Shown in pieces: positions 8,872 through 17,188 of a stretch of 64,000 nucleotides of DNA. Within the stretch, counting starts at the first letter, position 1. Each line of letters opens with the position of its first letter. Both the position numbers and the translations under genes were made by a program. Location: the NCBI RefSeq assembly GCF_040361335.1, contig NZ_APNM01000001.1:62001-126000 (forward strand). Reading direction: 5' to 3'. Source of the stretch: APNM01 sp040361335 (GTDB lineage Bacteria > Pseudomonadota > Gammaproteobacteria > Nevskiales > Salinisphaeraceae). The notes under the pieces are model-generated. The model had not been told where the DNA came from and ran no database searches. It saw only the letters and a program-made list of their open reading frames with translations.

Positions 8872-9489
8872 ATGAACCGCACAGGACATTCCCGCAGGCA
8901 ATCCGGAAACGCGGCCGTGACCATCGAGGTACTACTGGTGGATGTCGGCTCCTCGCGCGCCGCCACATTGCGGGCGGCGCTGGAGGAGGCCGGCTTCGGG
9001 GTCGTCGGCGTGGTCGCCGACGGCGAGGGGTTGTACGAGGCCGTGGAGCGCCTGGCCCCGGATGCCGTGCTGGTGGATGCCGACTCGCCCTCCCGCGACA
9101 CCCTGGAGCACCTCGCGGTCCTGGGCGAGCGCTACCCGCGGCCGCTGCTGATGCTGTCGCCGCGCGACGACCGCCGCATGCTGGCCGGCGCCGCCGACGC
9201 CGGCGTCAGCGCCTATGTCCTGGAGGGCGTGTCGCCGCCGCTGGTGCGGTCGCTGGTCGAGGTGGCGGTGCGCCAGTTCGAAAGCGTGCAGACGCTGCGG
9301 CGCGAGCTGGACGAGGCCCGCGAGACCCTGGCCTCGCGCAAGGTGATCGACCGCGCCAAGACCCTGCTCATGGAGCGCCACGGCCTCTCCGAACGCGATG
9401 CCTACGGCCGCCTGCGCAAGGCGGCCATGGATCGGGGCCGGCCGCTCGTGGAAATGGCCCGCGCCGTGCTCGAGCGCGGTGCGTTGTGA
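8872..9489 (+). CDS. nasT: NasT-type ANTAR antiterminator
   Basis: 205 residues: an N-terminal receiver-like domain (about 20-130) and a C-terminal ANTAR RNA-binding domain (about 145-203, with KVIDRAKTLLMERHGLSERDAYGRLRK, here split as RAKTLLMERHGLSE and DAYGRLRKAAMDRGR). In NasT/AmiR proteins the ANTAR domain binds tandem hexaloop hairpins and blocks transcription termination. The receiver begins VLLVDVGSS rather than the usual acidic pair, so phosphorylation is doubtful and control by a partner protein is likely. The gene lies directly upstream of the attenuated nitrate operon. A GTG at 8917 is an alternative start giving 190 residues. Confidence 0.9.
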   Translation: MNRTGHSRRQSGNAAVTIEVLLVDVGSSRAATLRAALEEAGFGVVGVVADGEGLYEAVERLAPDAVLVDADSPSRDTLEHLAVLGERYPRPLLMLSPRDDRRMLAGAADAGVSAYVLEGVSPPLVRSLVEVAVRQFESVQTLRRELDEARETLASRKVIDRAKTLLMERHGLSERDAYGRLRKAAMDRGRPLVEMARAVLERGAL

Positions 9490-9604
9490 CCCGATGGTGC
9501 CCTGCTGCGGTGCAATAACCCGTAGCCGCCGGCCAAGCCGCGGGCCGCGTCCGGAAGGCCTACACGCTTCTGAAACAGCCGCTTAACGACATTCCCCGCC
9601 GGTC

Positions 9605-9619
9605 TGGCACGGACCCTGC
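9605..9619 (+). promoter_or_regulatory. Sigma-54 (RpoN) promoter of the nitrate operon
   Basis: TGGCACG, four bases, CTGC: the -24 GG (9606-9607) and -12 GC (9618-9619) are separated by exactly ten bases as in the RpoN consensus, with one mismatch (CTGC for TTGC). Transcription would start near 9631, just before the hairpin leader. A GGTGCA half-site at 9509-9514 could belong to an NtrC enhancer, but no full palindrome is evident. Confidence 0.8.
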
Positions 9620-9636
9620 GTGAATCCTCTGCGGGT

Positions 9637-9671
9637 GCGGTGCCCGGTCAACGGCGACCCCGCGACACCGC
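9637..9671 (+). promoter_or_regulatory. ANTAR target hairpin P1
   Basis: Stem GGTC (9646-9649) and GACC (9656-9659) closes a six-base loop AACGGC with A at loop position 1 and G at position 4, the bases that ANTAR proteins require. An outer stem GCGGTG (9637-9642) pairs with CACCGC (9666-9671). GGTGCC (9639-9644) could instead pair with GGCACC (9676-9681). Confidence 0.75.
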
Positions 9672-9707
9672 GGTCGGCACCACGCACCCGACGGACAATC
9701 CGCTAAC

Positions 9708-9721
9708 GGACAACGGCGTCC
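9708..9721 (+). promoter_or_regulatory. ANTAR target hairpin P2 (antiterminator)
   Basis: Stem GGAC (9708-9711) and GTCC (9718-9721) closes a second loop AACGGC, identical to that of P1. The loop and 3' stem are the same bases that form the 5' arm of the following terminator, so P2 bound by NasT and the terminator cannot coexist. Confidence 0.78.
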
Positions 9722-9766
9722 CTTCCCCTCCGCGCATTGCGCGGGGCCGGTCGGGGCGCCTTTTTT
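9715..9766 (+). terminator. Attenuator terminator in the nitrate operon leader
   Basis: GGCGTCCC (9715-9722) pairs with GGGGCGCC (9753-9760), with one G-U pair, followed directly by six T residues (9761-9766). Inside it a second stem CCGCGC-ATT-GCGCGG (9730-9744) stacks. This is an intrinsic terminator 15 bases before the first gene's ATG, and its 5' arm overlaps hairpin P2. Confidence 0.8.
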
Positions 9767-9780
9767 ATTGGGAACAGGCC

Positions 9781-11004
9781 ATGACCGACAGACCCGCCCC
9801 CCGTATCCGCCGCGCCGTGCTGGCCGTGTTGCTCGCGGTGCCGTCCTTGGCGCCCGCGTCGGCGGATGGACTCGGCGCGGCGATCGCCGGCGGCGAGGCG
9901 ACCGTGGACGCGCGCCTGCGCCACGAGCGCGCCGAGCAGGACAATGCCGTGGCGGATGCCGACGCGACCACCTTCCGGCTGCGTCTCGGCTATGCCACCG
10001 GCGAGTGGGCGGGCTTCGACGCCTTCGCCGAGTACGAGGGCGTGTATGCCCTGGGCGGCGACGACGGCTACAACAGCGGCCCCGCCTTCCTGGCGGAGAC
10101 CAACGGCCGCACCGGCTACAGCACCATCGCGGACCCCGCGGGCGACGAACTCAACCGTGCCTGGTTGCGCTACCGCGGCCTGCCCGGCACCGAGGCCAAG
10201 GTCGGGCGCCAGCGCCTGATCCTGGACAACGCCCGCTTCGTGGGCAATGTCGGCTGGCGCGACAACGAGCAGACCTTCGACGCGGTCGCCCTGGTGAACG
10301 AGTCGCTGCCCGGCGTGACCCTGACCTATGCCTGGCTGCGGCGGCAGAACTTCATCTTCTTCAACGACAACCGCCTCGACGGCCATCTGCTCAACGCGCG
10401 CTGGGCGGTCTATCCGCGACTCACCCTGGTCGCCTACGCCTATTTCATCGACTTCGACGACGATGCCGGCCCGCGCGCTCCCGGCGCGCCCGATCACCGC
10501 GACCTGGGGCTGCGGGCGAGCGGCTCGCTGGGCCCCGTCGACTACAGCCTGGAATACGCCGACCAGTCGGACCACGCGGACGCGCCCGACAGCGTGGACG
10601 CCGAGTACTGGGCGGCGACCCTGGGCGCGCCGCTGGGGCCGCTGCGCCTGGACGCCGGCTACGAATCGCTCGGCGGCGACGGCAGCTATGCCTTCCAGTT
10701 CCCCCTGGCGACCAACCACAAGTTCCAGGGCTGGGCCGACCTGTTCCTGGCCACGCCCGCCGCCGGCCTGCGCGACGCCTACGCCGGCGTCGGCGGCAAG
10801 TGGGCGGGCACCACGCTCAAGGCGGTCTATCACGACTTCTCGGCGGACACCGGCGGCGCGGACTACGGCAGCGAATGGGACCTGCTGGCCGCCCGGCCGG
10901 TGACGCCGCGGCTGACCCTGCTGGCCAAGTTCGCCGACTACGACGCCGAGACCTTCGCCGTCGACACCCGGCGCTATTGGCTCCAGGCGGAATACCGCTT
11001 CTGA
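9781..11004 (+). CDS. Outer-membrane porin (alginate-export/porin-like beta-barrel) of the nitrate operon
   Basis: 407 residues from ATG 9781, with a Sec signal peptide ending around PASA-DG and a C-terminal phenylalanine (QAEYRF), the mark of BAM-inserted barrels. The mature part alternates short beta strands with glycine/aspartate turns. WLRYRGLPGTEAKVGRQRL and QTFDAVAL-type segments resemble the alginate-export/porin families. As the first gene after the attenuator it probably admits nitrate or nitrite across the outer membrane. A reading beginning farther upstream would run through the leader hairpins and is rejected. Confidence 0.82.
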   Translation: MTDRPAPRIRRAVLAVLLAVPSLAPASADGLGAAIAGGEATVDARLRHERAEQDNAVADADATTFRLRLGYATGEWAGFDAFAEYEGVYALGGDDGYNSGPAFLAETNGRTGYSTIADPAGDELNRAWLRYRGLPGTEAKVGRQRLILDNARFVGNVGWRDNEQTFDAVALVNESLPGVTLTYAWLRRQNFIFFNDNRLDGHLLNARWAVYPRLTLVAYAYFIDFDDDAGPRAPGAPDHRDLGLRASGSLGPVDYSLEYADQSDHADAPDSVDAEYWAATLGAPLGPLRLDAGYESLGGDGSYAFQFPLATNHKFQGWADLFLATPAAGLRDAYAGVGGKWAGTTLKAVYHDFSADTGGADYGSEWDLLAARPVTPRLTLLAKFADYDAETFAVDTRRYWLQAEYRF

Positions 11005-11031
11005 GCCCGGTTCATACAGAGGGATAACGGC

Positions 11032-12456
11032 ATGTCCGATCCAGATCATCGATTGTCCCGCCGGCGGTTCCTGTCCCAGGGAGCGGCTGCGGCCCTGGGC
11101 GCGGCCGGTGCCTGGCTCCCCGCCGGCCCGACCGCCGGCGCGGGCCCCTTGTCCGGGACCGGCAGCGACGGCGAGCCGGAGAAGCGCCGGCTGACGCTGG
11201 GCTTCATCCCGCTCACCGACTGCGCGCCGCTGGCGGTGGCCGCGGCACGCGGCTTCTTCGCCGAGGAGGGGCTGGAGGTCGCGCTCTCGCGCGAGCCTTC
11301 CTGGGCGGCGATCCGGGACAAGGTGGCGATGGGCGTGCTCGACGGCGCGCACATGCTCGCGGGGATGCCGATCGCGGCCAGCCTGGGCGTCGGCGGTTTC
11401 CACCATCCGATGGTCACCGCGCTGTCGCTCAACCTGAACGGCAACGCCGTCACGGTCTCCGGCGAGCTGCACGCGCGCATGGCGGCCGCCGACCCCGAGG
11501 CGATGGCCCGCCGTCCCGTCTCGGCACGCGCCCTCAAACGGGTGATCGAGGCCGACCAGGCCGCCGGCCTCGCGCCGCTGACCTTCGCCAGCGTGTACCC
11601 GGTGTCCTCGCACAATTACCAGCTTCGCTACTGGCTGGCCGCCGGCGGGATCGATCCCGACCGCGACGTGCGGCTGATCGTCATTCCCCCGGCCAAGATG
11701 GTGGACAACCTCGCCGCCAACCGCATCGCCGGCTATTGCGTGGGCGAGCCCTGGAACCAGGTGGCGGTGGCACGCGGCATCGGCCACGCCGTGATCACCG
11801 GCTACGAAATCTGGAACAACGCCCCGGAGAAGGTCTTCGGCGTGACCCGCGAGTGGGCCGAGGCCCATCCCGCGACCCACCGCGCGGTGCTGCGCGCCCT
11901 GATCCGCGCCTGCGCCTGGCTCGACGTGCCCGGCAACCGCGCCCAGGCCGCCGAGCTGATCGCGCGCGCCGAGTACGTGGACGCCGATCCCGCGCTGCTG
12001 CGGCGGGCGCTGGCCGGCGGTTTCCAGTACCACCCCGGCTCGCAGCCGGAGGCGTTGCCCGACTTCAACGTCTTCCACCGCTACGCCGCCAATTTCCCGT
12101 GGCGCTCGCACGCGGCCTGGTTCGTGGCGCAGATGCTGCGCTGGGGCCAGATCCCGCACGCCGTGGACCTGCGCCGCGCCGCGATCGAGGTCTATCGGCC
12201 GGAGATCTACCGCGAGGTCGCCGCCGGCCTGGATATCCCGGCGCCGGCCGAGGACAGCAAGGTCGAGGGCGCGCACGCCGAGTCCTGGACGTTGGCGACC
12301 CCCGACGGGGCGCTGGCGATGGGGCCGGATCGCCTCGTCGACGGCCGCGTCTTCGATCCGGCGCACCCGGTGGACTACCTGGCCGAATTTCCCATGCACG
12401 CGCGCGCGGCGCCGCTGGACGAGTTGCGCGCCCTGAACGTCCCGCAACAAGCCTGA
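11032..12456 (+). CDS. NrtA/NasS-family nitrate-binding protein with Tat signal
   Basis: 474 residues. The N-terminus has a twin-arginine motif (SRRRFLS) and a hydrophobic stretch, so the protein should be exported folded. The rest is the NrtA/CmpA solute-binding fold starting LTLGFIPLTDCAPLAVAAA, with WNQVAVARGIG and YEIWNNAPEKVFGVT segments typical of nitrate or bicarbonate binders. No NrtB/NrtC permease or ATPase follows; the next gene is an MFS carrier. Some relatives (NasS) are cytosolic nitrate sensors that bind NasT. The Tat signal argues that this copy is periplasmic and feeds transport, though a dual role cannot be excluded. Confidence 0.88.
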   Translation: MSDPDHRLSRRRFLSQGAAAALGAAGAWLPAGPTAGAGPLSGTGSDGEPEKRRLTLGFIPLTDCAPLAVAAARGFFAEEGLEVALSREPSWAAIRDKVAMGVLDGAHMLAGMPIAASLGVGGFHHPMVTALSLNLNGNAVTVSGELHARMAAADPEAMARRPVSARALKRVIEADQAAGLAPLTFASVYPVSSHNYQLRYWLAAGGIDPDRDVRLIVIPPAKMVDNLAANRIAGYCVGEPWNQVAVARGIGHAVITGYEIWNNAPEKVFGVTREWAEAHPATHRAVLRALIRACAWLDVPGNRAQAAELIARAEYVDADPALLRRALAGGFQYHPGSQPEALPDFNVFHRYAANFPWRSHAAWFVAQMLRWGQIPHAVDLRRAAIEVYRPEIYREVAAGLDIPAPAEDSKVEGAHAESWTLATPDGALAMGPDRLVDGRVFDPAHPVDYLAEFPMHARAAPLDELRALNVPQQA

Positions 12457-12474
12457 ATCCCCGAGGAGGAACCC

Positions 12475-13845
12475 ATGGAACTCGCGAACAAGGCGACCCG
12501 CATCCGGCTCTTCGACTTCAAGTCGGTGCAGATGCGCACCTTCCATCTCACCTGGCTGGCCTTCCACCTGTGCTTCTTCGGGTGGTTCGGCATCGCGCCG
12601 CTGATGGCGGTGGTGCGCGAGGACCTGAACCTGGACAAGTCCATGGTCGGGTCCACCATCATCGCCTCGGTGGCGATCACCGTGCTGGTGCGTTTCCTGA
12701 TCGGCCCGCTGTGCGACAAGTTCGGGCCGCGCCGGACCTATACCTGGCTGCTGACGCTGGGTTCGATACCCGTGATGTGCATCGGCTTCGCCGACAGCTT
12801 CGAGACCTTCCTGATGGCGCGGCTGGCGATCGGCGCGATCGGTGCGTCCTTCGTGATCACCCAGTACCACACCTCGGTGATGTTCGCGCCCAACGTGGTC
12901 GGCACCGCCAACGCCACCACCGCCGGCTGGGGCAACCTCGGCGGCGGCACCACCCAGATCGTGATGCCGCTGGTGTTCGCCGGCATCGTCAGCCTGGGCG
13001 TGTCCGAGTTCGCCGGCTGGCGTCTGGCCATGGTCGTGCCCGGCATGGTGCTGTTCGCCATGGGCGTCGCCTACTGGTTCCTGACCCAGGACGCCCCGGA
13101 CGGCGACTACCGCGAACTGCGCGAGAAGGGGCTGATCCCGCCGGCCAAGGACGAGCGCAGTGGCTGGGGCAGCTTCAAGGTGGCCGCCCGGGACTACCGG
13201 GTGTGGGCCCTGTTCGTGGTCTACGCCGCCTGCTTCGGCGTCGAGCTGACCATCAACAATGTCGCCGCGATCTATTTCTTCGACGAATTCTCGCTGGACC
13301 TCAAGACCGCAGGTCTGATCGCCGGTCTGTTCGGCCTGATGAACATCTTCGCCCGCACCCTGGGCGGATTCTTCTCGGACCTGTTCGCCCGTCACCGCGG
13401 GCTGCGGGGGCGGGTGCAGTTCCTGTTCCTGGCTCTGCTGGTCGAAGGCCTGGCGTTGATCGTGTTCTCGCAGATGACGGTGCTCGCGCTGGCCGTGGGC
13501 ACGATGATCTTCTTCTCCCTGTTCACCCAGATGTCGGAGGGCGCCACCTACGGCCTGGTGCCGTTCATGAACAAGAAGGCCCTGGGCGCCGTGGCCGGGA
13601 TCGTCGGCGCCGGCGGCAACGCCGGCGCGGTGGCCGCCGGCTTCCTGTTCAAGGCCGAGAGCCTGAGTTACGGCCAGGGCCTGTTCTTCCTGGGCTGCGC
13701 CGTCGTGGTCTGTTCCTTCTTCGCCTTCGCCGTGCGCTTCTCGCCCGAGGTGATCGCCGAGGAGGACGGGTTGCTCCGGGATGCCCTGGACGCCCGGTCC
13801 GCGGACGAGACGGCGAGCGGGGAACCCCGGCCGAGCCCGGCTTGA
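12475..13845 (+). CDS. narK: NarK/NasA-type MFS nitrate/nitrite transporter
   Basis: 456 residues with twelve predicted membrane helices. The N-terminus FHLTWLAFHLCFFGWFGIAPL and the two glycine-rich nitrate signatures (GWGNLGGGTTQ and GAGGNAGAVAAG) identify the nitrate/nitrite porter family. The ATG follows a strong GAGGAGG. Given the downstream assimilatory enzymes it most likely imports nitrate by proton symport, but nitrite export cannot be excluded from sequence. It follows the NrtA-like gene by 18 bases and precedes a repeat-filled gap before nirB. Confidence 0.92.
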   Translation: MELANKATRIRLFDFKSVQMRTFHLTWLAFHLCFFGWFGIAPLMAVVREDLNLDKSMVGSTIIASVAITVLVRFLIGPLCDKFGPRRTYTWLLTLGSIPVMCIGFADSFETFLMARLAIGAIGASFVITQYHTSVMFAPNVVGTANATTAGWGNLGGGTTQIVMPLVFAGIVSLGVSEFAGWRLAMVVPGMVLFAMGVAYWFLTQDAPDGDYRELREKGLIPPAKDERSGWGSFKVAARDYRVWALFVVYAACFGVELTINNVAAIYFFDEFSLDLKTAGLIAGLFGLMNIFARTLGGFFSDLFARHRGLRGRVQFLFLALLVEGLALIVFSQMTVLALAVGTMIFFSLFTQMSEGATYGLVPFMNKKALGAVAGIVGAGGNAGAVAAGFLFKAESLSYGQGLFFLGCAVVVCSFFAFAVRFSPEVIAEEDGLLRDALDARSADETASGEPRPSPA

Positions 13846-13878
13846 TCATGAACAGCGGCGCGAGCCGCACGGGATCCT

Positions 13879-14008
13879 CTCTCCCCGCTTGCGGGGAGAG
13901 ACCGAGTGAGGGGTAGGGCCGGATCCCCCTCACCCCGACCCTCTCCCCCGCGAGCGGGGGAGAGGGAGTCGAGTTGTCTGGCTCTCCCCCGCTAGCCGGG
14001 GAGAGGGC
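13879..14008 (+). repeat. Cluster of three G/C palindromes (CTCTCCCC-GGGGAGAG type)
   Basis: Three inverted repeats in tandem: 13879-13900 (ten-base arms, TT loop), 13939-13966 (thirteen-base arms, GA loop) and an imperfect copy at 13982-14008. They fill the gap between narK and nirB. Such CTCTCCCC/GGGGAGAG units are common interspersed repeats in proteobacteria. In this operon the hairpins could protect or process mRNA or dampen downstream expression. They lack a T-tract, so they are not typical intrinsic terminators. A related single unit lies near 34850-34870. Confidence 0.7.
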
Positions 14009-14042
14009 ATCGAATCGCATAGTCAAGCGGAGAGTGGTAGCC

Positions 14043-16505
14043 ATGGCAGAGAAACTGCCCCAACAGAAACAGGACCTCGTGGTGATCGGCAACGGCATGG
14101 CCGGCATGCGCACCGTCGAGGAGCTTCTCAAGATCACGGACGACGCCTTCAACATCACCGTGTTCGGGGCGGAGCCGTACGGCAACTACAACCGGATCAT
14201 GCTGTCGCCGCTGCTGGCGGGGGAGAAGGATCTCGACGAGATCATGATCAACTCCCGCGAGTGGTACGACGACAACGGCATCACCCTGCACGCGGGCGAT
14301 CCGGTCGCGGCCATCGACCGGCGCCGGCGCATGGTGCATTCCGCCGGCGGCAAGGAAGTGCCCTACGACCGCCTGCTGCTGGCCACCGGCTCCAATCCCT
14401 TCGTGATCCCGGTGCCCGGCAACGACCTCGACGGGGTGATCACCTTCCGTGACGTCGACGACGTCAACGCCATGCTCGACGCCTCGCGCCGCCACCTGAA
14501 GGCGGTGGTCATCGGCGGCGGCCTGCTCGGCCTGGAGGCCGCCAACGGCCTGATGAAGCAGGGCATGGACGTGACCGTGGTGCACCTGATGGATTCGCTG
14601 ATGGAGCGTCAGCTCGACGCGCCCGCGGCGCGGTTGCTGCAGGGGTCGCTGGAGGAGCGCGGCCTCAAGTTCCGCATGCAGGCCCAGACCGAGGCCATCC
14701 TCGGCAAGAAGCGGGTGGAAGGCGTGCGCTTCAAGGGCGGCGACGAGATCGCCGCCGACCTCGTGGTCATGGCCGTGGGCATCAAGCCCAACATCGAACT
14801 CGCCCAGTCGGCCGGCCTGCATTGCGAGCGGGGCGTCGTGGTCAACGACACCATGCAGACCTTCGATCCCCGCATCTACGCCGTGGGCGAGTGCGTGCAG
14901 CACCGCGAGTCCACCTACGGCCTGGTGGCGCCGCTCTGGGACCAGGCCAGGGTCTGCGCGACCCACCTGGCCGAAGTGGGCACCGGCCGCTACGAGGGCT
15001 CGGTGACCTCGACCAAGCTCAAGGTCACCGGCATCGACCTGTTCTCCGCCGGCGATTTCGTGGGCGACGAGAACACCGAGGACATCGTCTTCCAGGACCC
15101 GCGGCGCGGTGTCTACAAGCGCCTGGTGCTGCGCGACGACAAGGTCGCGGGCGCCGTGCTGTACGGCGACACGGCCGACGGCGGCTGGTACTTCCAGCTC
15201 ATGAAGGAGGGCCGCGACGTCTCCGACATCCGCGACCGCCTGGTCTTCGGCCGGGCCTACGCCGAGGGCGCGGATCCGGCCGCGGCATCGAGCGTGGCCG
15301 ACCTGCCGGACGACGCCCAGGTCTGCGACTGCAACGGCGTCTGCAAGGGCGACATCGTCGCCGCCATCGGCGAGCACGACCTCAAGAGCGTGGCCGCCGT
15401 GGGCAAGCAGACCAAGGCCGGGACCTCCTGCGGTTCCTGCCAGGACCTGGTGGCGCAACTGGTCGAAGCCACCCTGGGCGACGAGCTGGAGACGGGCCCG
15501 GCCAAGACGCCGATGTGCGAATGCACCGAGTACAGTCACGACGAGGTGCGGGCCGCGATCCGCGAGCGCCACCTGGTCACCACCGCGGCGGTGCGCGAGG
15601 CGCTCGACTGGCAGGAACCGGACGGCTGCCACAAGTGCCGTCCCGCCCTGAACTACTACTGCATCGCGACCTGGCCCGGCGAGGCCGAGCACGAGGATGC
15701 CTCGCGCTTCATCAACGAGCGCGCCCACGCCAACATCCAGAAGGACGGCACCTATTCGGTGGTGCCGCGGATGTTCGGGGGCGTGACCAGCCCCCGTGAG
15801 CTGCGGGCGATCGCCGACGTGGCCGAGAAGTACGACATCCCCACGGTCAAGGTCACCGGCGGCCAGCGCATCGACATGCTGGGCGCGAAGAAACAGGATT
15901 TGCCCGACATCTGGCGCGACCTGCGCGAGCAGGGCGGCCTGATCTCCGGGCACGCCTACGCCAAGGCCCTGCGCACGGTGAAGACCTGCGTGGGCCAGGA
16001 GTGGTGCCGCTTCGGCGTCCAGGATTCGACCCAGCTCGGTATCGACCTGGAACACCTGACCTGGGGCTCCTGGATGCCGCACAAGTTCAAGATGGCGGTC
16101 TCCGGCTGCCCGCGGAACTGCGCCGAGGCCTCGATCAAGGACTTCGGCGTGGTCTGCCTGGAGTCCGGCTTCGAGCTGCAGGTCGGCGGCAACGGCGGCA
16201 CCAAGCTGCGCGGGGCCGACGTGCTCACCCGCGTGACGACCCCGGAGGAGGTCAAGGAGCACTGCCTGGCCTTCATCCAGCTCTACCGCGAGGAGGGCCA
16301 TTACTTTGAGCGCACCGCGCCCTTCATCGAGCGCGTCGGCCTGGACTATGTCCATGCCCGCGTGGTCGAGGACGCCGAGGACCGCGAGGCCCTGGCCAAG
16401 CGGTTCCTGGCATCCCAGACCCACGCCCAGACCGACCCGTGGGAAGAGCGCTCGGCGCAAGGCGTCAACCGCGAACACTACATCCCGCTGAAGCAAGTTG
16501 GTTGA
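14043..16505 (+). CDS. nirB: Assimilatory nitrite reductase large subunit NirB
   Basis: 820 residues from ATG 14043. It reduces nitrite to ammonium with NAD(P)H in the cytoplasm. Domains in order: FAD binding (VVIGNGMAGMRTVEEL), NAD(P)H binding (VVIGGGLLGLEAANGL, about 157), two BFD-like [2Fe-2S] domains (CDCNGVCKGD with GTSCGSCQ, then CECTEYSHDE with GCHKC), and the sirohaem/[4Fe-4S] reductase domain whose ligands are CVGQEWC and GCPRNC. All cofactor motifs are intact. It is preceded by the palindrome cluster and followed within six bases by a CACAGAG repeat element before nirD. Confidence 0.95.
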   Translation: MAEKLPQQKQDLVVIGNGMAGMRTVEELLKITDDAFNITVFGAEPYGNYNRIMLSPLLAGEKDLDEIMINSREWYDDNGITLHAGDPVAAIDRRRRMVHSAGGKEVPYDRLLLATGSNPFVIPVPGNDLDGVITFRDVDDVNAMLDASRRHLKAVVIGGGLLGLEAANGLMKQGMDVTVVHLMDSLMERQLDAPAARLLQGSLEERGLKFRMQAQTEAILGKKRVEGVRFKGGDEIAADLVVMAVGIKPNIELAQSAGLHCERGVVVNDTMQTFDPRIYAVGECVQHRESTYGLVAPLWDQARVCATHLAEVGTGRYEGSVTSTKLKVTGIDLFSAGDFVGDENTEDIVFQDPRRGVYKRLVLRDDKVAGAVLYGDTADGGWYFQLMKEGRDVSDIRDRLVFGRAYAEGADPAAASSVADLPDDAQVCDCNGVCKGDIVAAIGEHDLKSVAAVGKQTKAGTSCGSCQDLVAQLVEATLGDELETGPAKTPMCECTEYSHDEVRAAIRERHLVTTAAVREALDWQEPDGCHKCRPALNYYCIATWPGEAEHEDASRFINERAHANIQKDGTYSVVPRMFGGVTSPRELRAIADVAEKYDIPTVKVTGGQRIDMLGAKKQDLPDIWRDLREQGGLISGHAYAKALRTVKTCVGQEWCRFGVQDSTQLGIDLEHLTWGSWMPHKFKMAVSGCPRNCAEASIKDFGVVCLESGFELQVGGNGGTKLRGADVLTRVTTPEEVKEHCLAFIQLYREEGHYFERTAPFIERVGLDYVHARVVEDAEDREALAKRFLASQTHAQTDPWEERSAQGVNREHYIPLKQVG

Positions 16506-16511
16506 AAAGGC

Positions 16512-16702
16512 TAACCACAGAGGCACAGAGGACACAGAGAAGAGAAAGCAGCGGACATTCACGGTCACCGCCCAAGTCTCCGCACTTTCCGGGGGCACAC
16601 GCCAACCGCCTGCAGTCTGTCGCTGTGGCCGGGTGATTCGTTGAAGGCATCTTCGAAAATTCGTGTCTTTCTCTCTGTGCCCTCTGTGTCTCTGTGGTTA
16701 AC
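16512..16702 (+). repeat. CACAGAG inverted-repeat element, copy A
   Basis: Left arm 16512-16548 (AACCACAGAGGCACAGAG...) and right arm 16664-16702 (...CTCTGTGTCTCTGTGGTTAA) are near-perfect inverted repeats of about 38 bases flanking about 115 bases of unrelated sequence. The element starts just after the nirB stop and ends next to the nirD ribosome site (AAAGGAGG). It is MITE-like in size and shape and has no coding capacity that I can support. Confidence 0.8.
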
Positions 16703-16715
16703 AAAGGAGGTCGAT

Positions 16716-17057
16716 ATGACAACAGCCATCGCCGAAAGGCAGGCATGGATCGAGATCGGCGACATCGACGATATCCCGCGGCTGGGATCGCGGGTGGTGG
16801 AGACGCCGGAGGGCGACATCGCCGTCTTCCGCAACCGGCTGGACGAGGTGTTCGCCCTACGCGACGCCTGCCCCCACCGCGGCGGTCCGCTGTCCCAGGG
16901 CATCGTCCACGGCCGCGAGGTCACCTGCCCGCTGCACAACTGGTGCATCGGCCTGGCCGACGGCCGGGCCCTGCCGCCGGACGAGGGCGCCACGACGCGC
17001 TACCCGGTCGAAGTCCGCGACGGTGCCGTGTTTCTGCTCTTGGTGCCTGAAGAGTGA
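16716..17057 (+). CDS. nirD: Nitrite reductase small subunit NirD, Rieske type
   Basis: 113 residues from ATG 16716, behind a strong AAAGGAGG. The single Rieske-fold domain keeps both ligand pairs, CPHRGG and CPLHNW (Cys-x-His ... Cys-x-x-His), so it should hold a [2Fe-2S] cluster, unlike the E. coli-type NirD that has lost these ligands. It partners NirB in assimilatory nitrite reduction. The gene is isolated between two CACAGAG elements; its expression may depend on read-through of both. Confidence 0.9.
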   Translation: MTTAIAERQAWIEIGDIDDIPRLGSRVVETPEGDIAVFRNRLDEVFALRDACPHRGGPLSQGIVHGREVTCPLHNWCIGLADGRALPPDEGATTRYPVEVRDGAVFLLLVPEE

Positions 17058-17060
17058 TGA

Positions 17061-17181
<121 letters not shown>

Positions 17182-17188
17182 GTCTTTT

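Noticed and set aside
5145..9101. Minus-strand open frame of over 1300 codons opposite the MMPL gene
   Set aside because: Crosses several genes of known identity on the other strand; composition (Gln, His, Arg, Gly) is that of a shadow frame.
9497..9515. NtrC binding site upstream of the sigma-54 promoter
   Set aside because: GGTGC occurs twice but as direct, not inverted, half-sites, so the match is too weak to report as a feature.
9703..13395. Minus-strand open frame of over 1200 codons opposite the nitrate operon
   Set aside because: Runs through the leader terminator and three intact genes; no domain or ribosome site.
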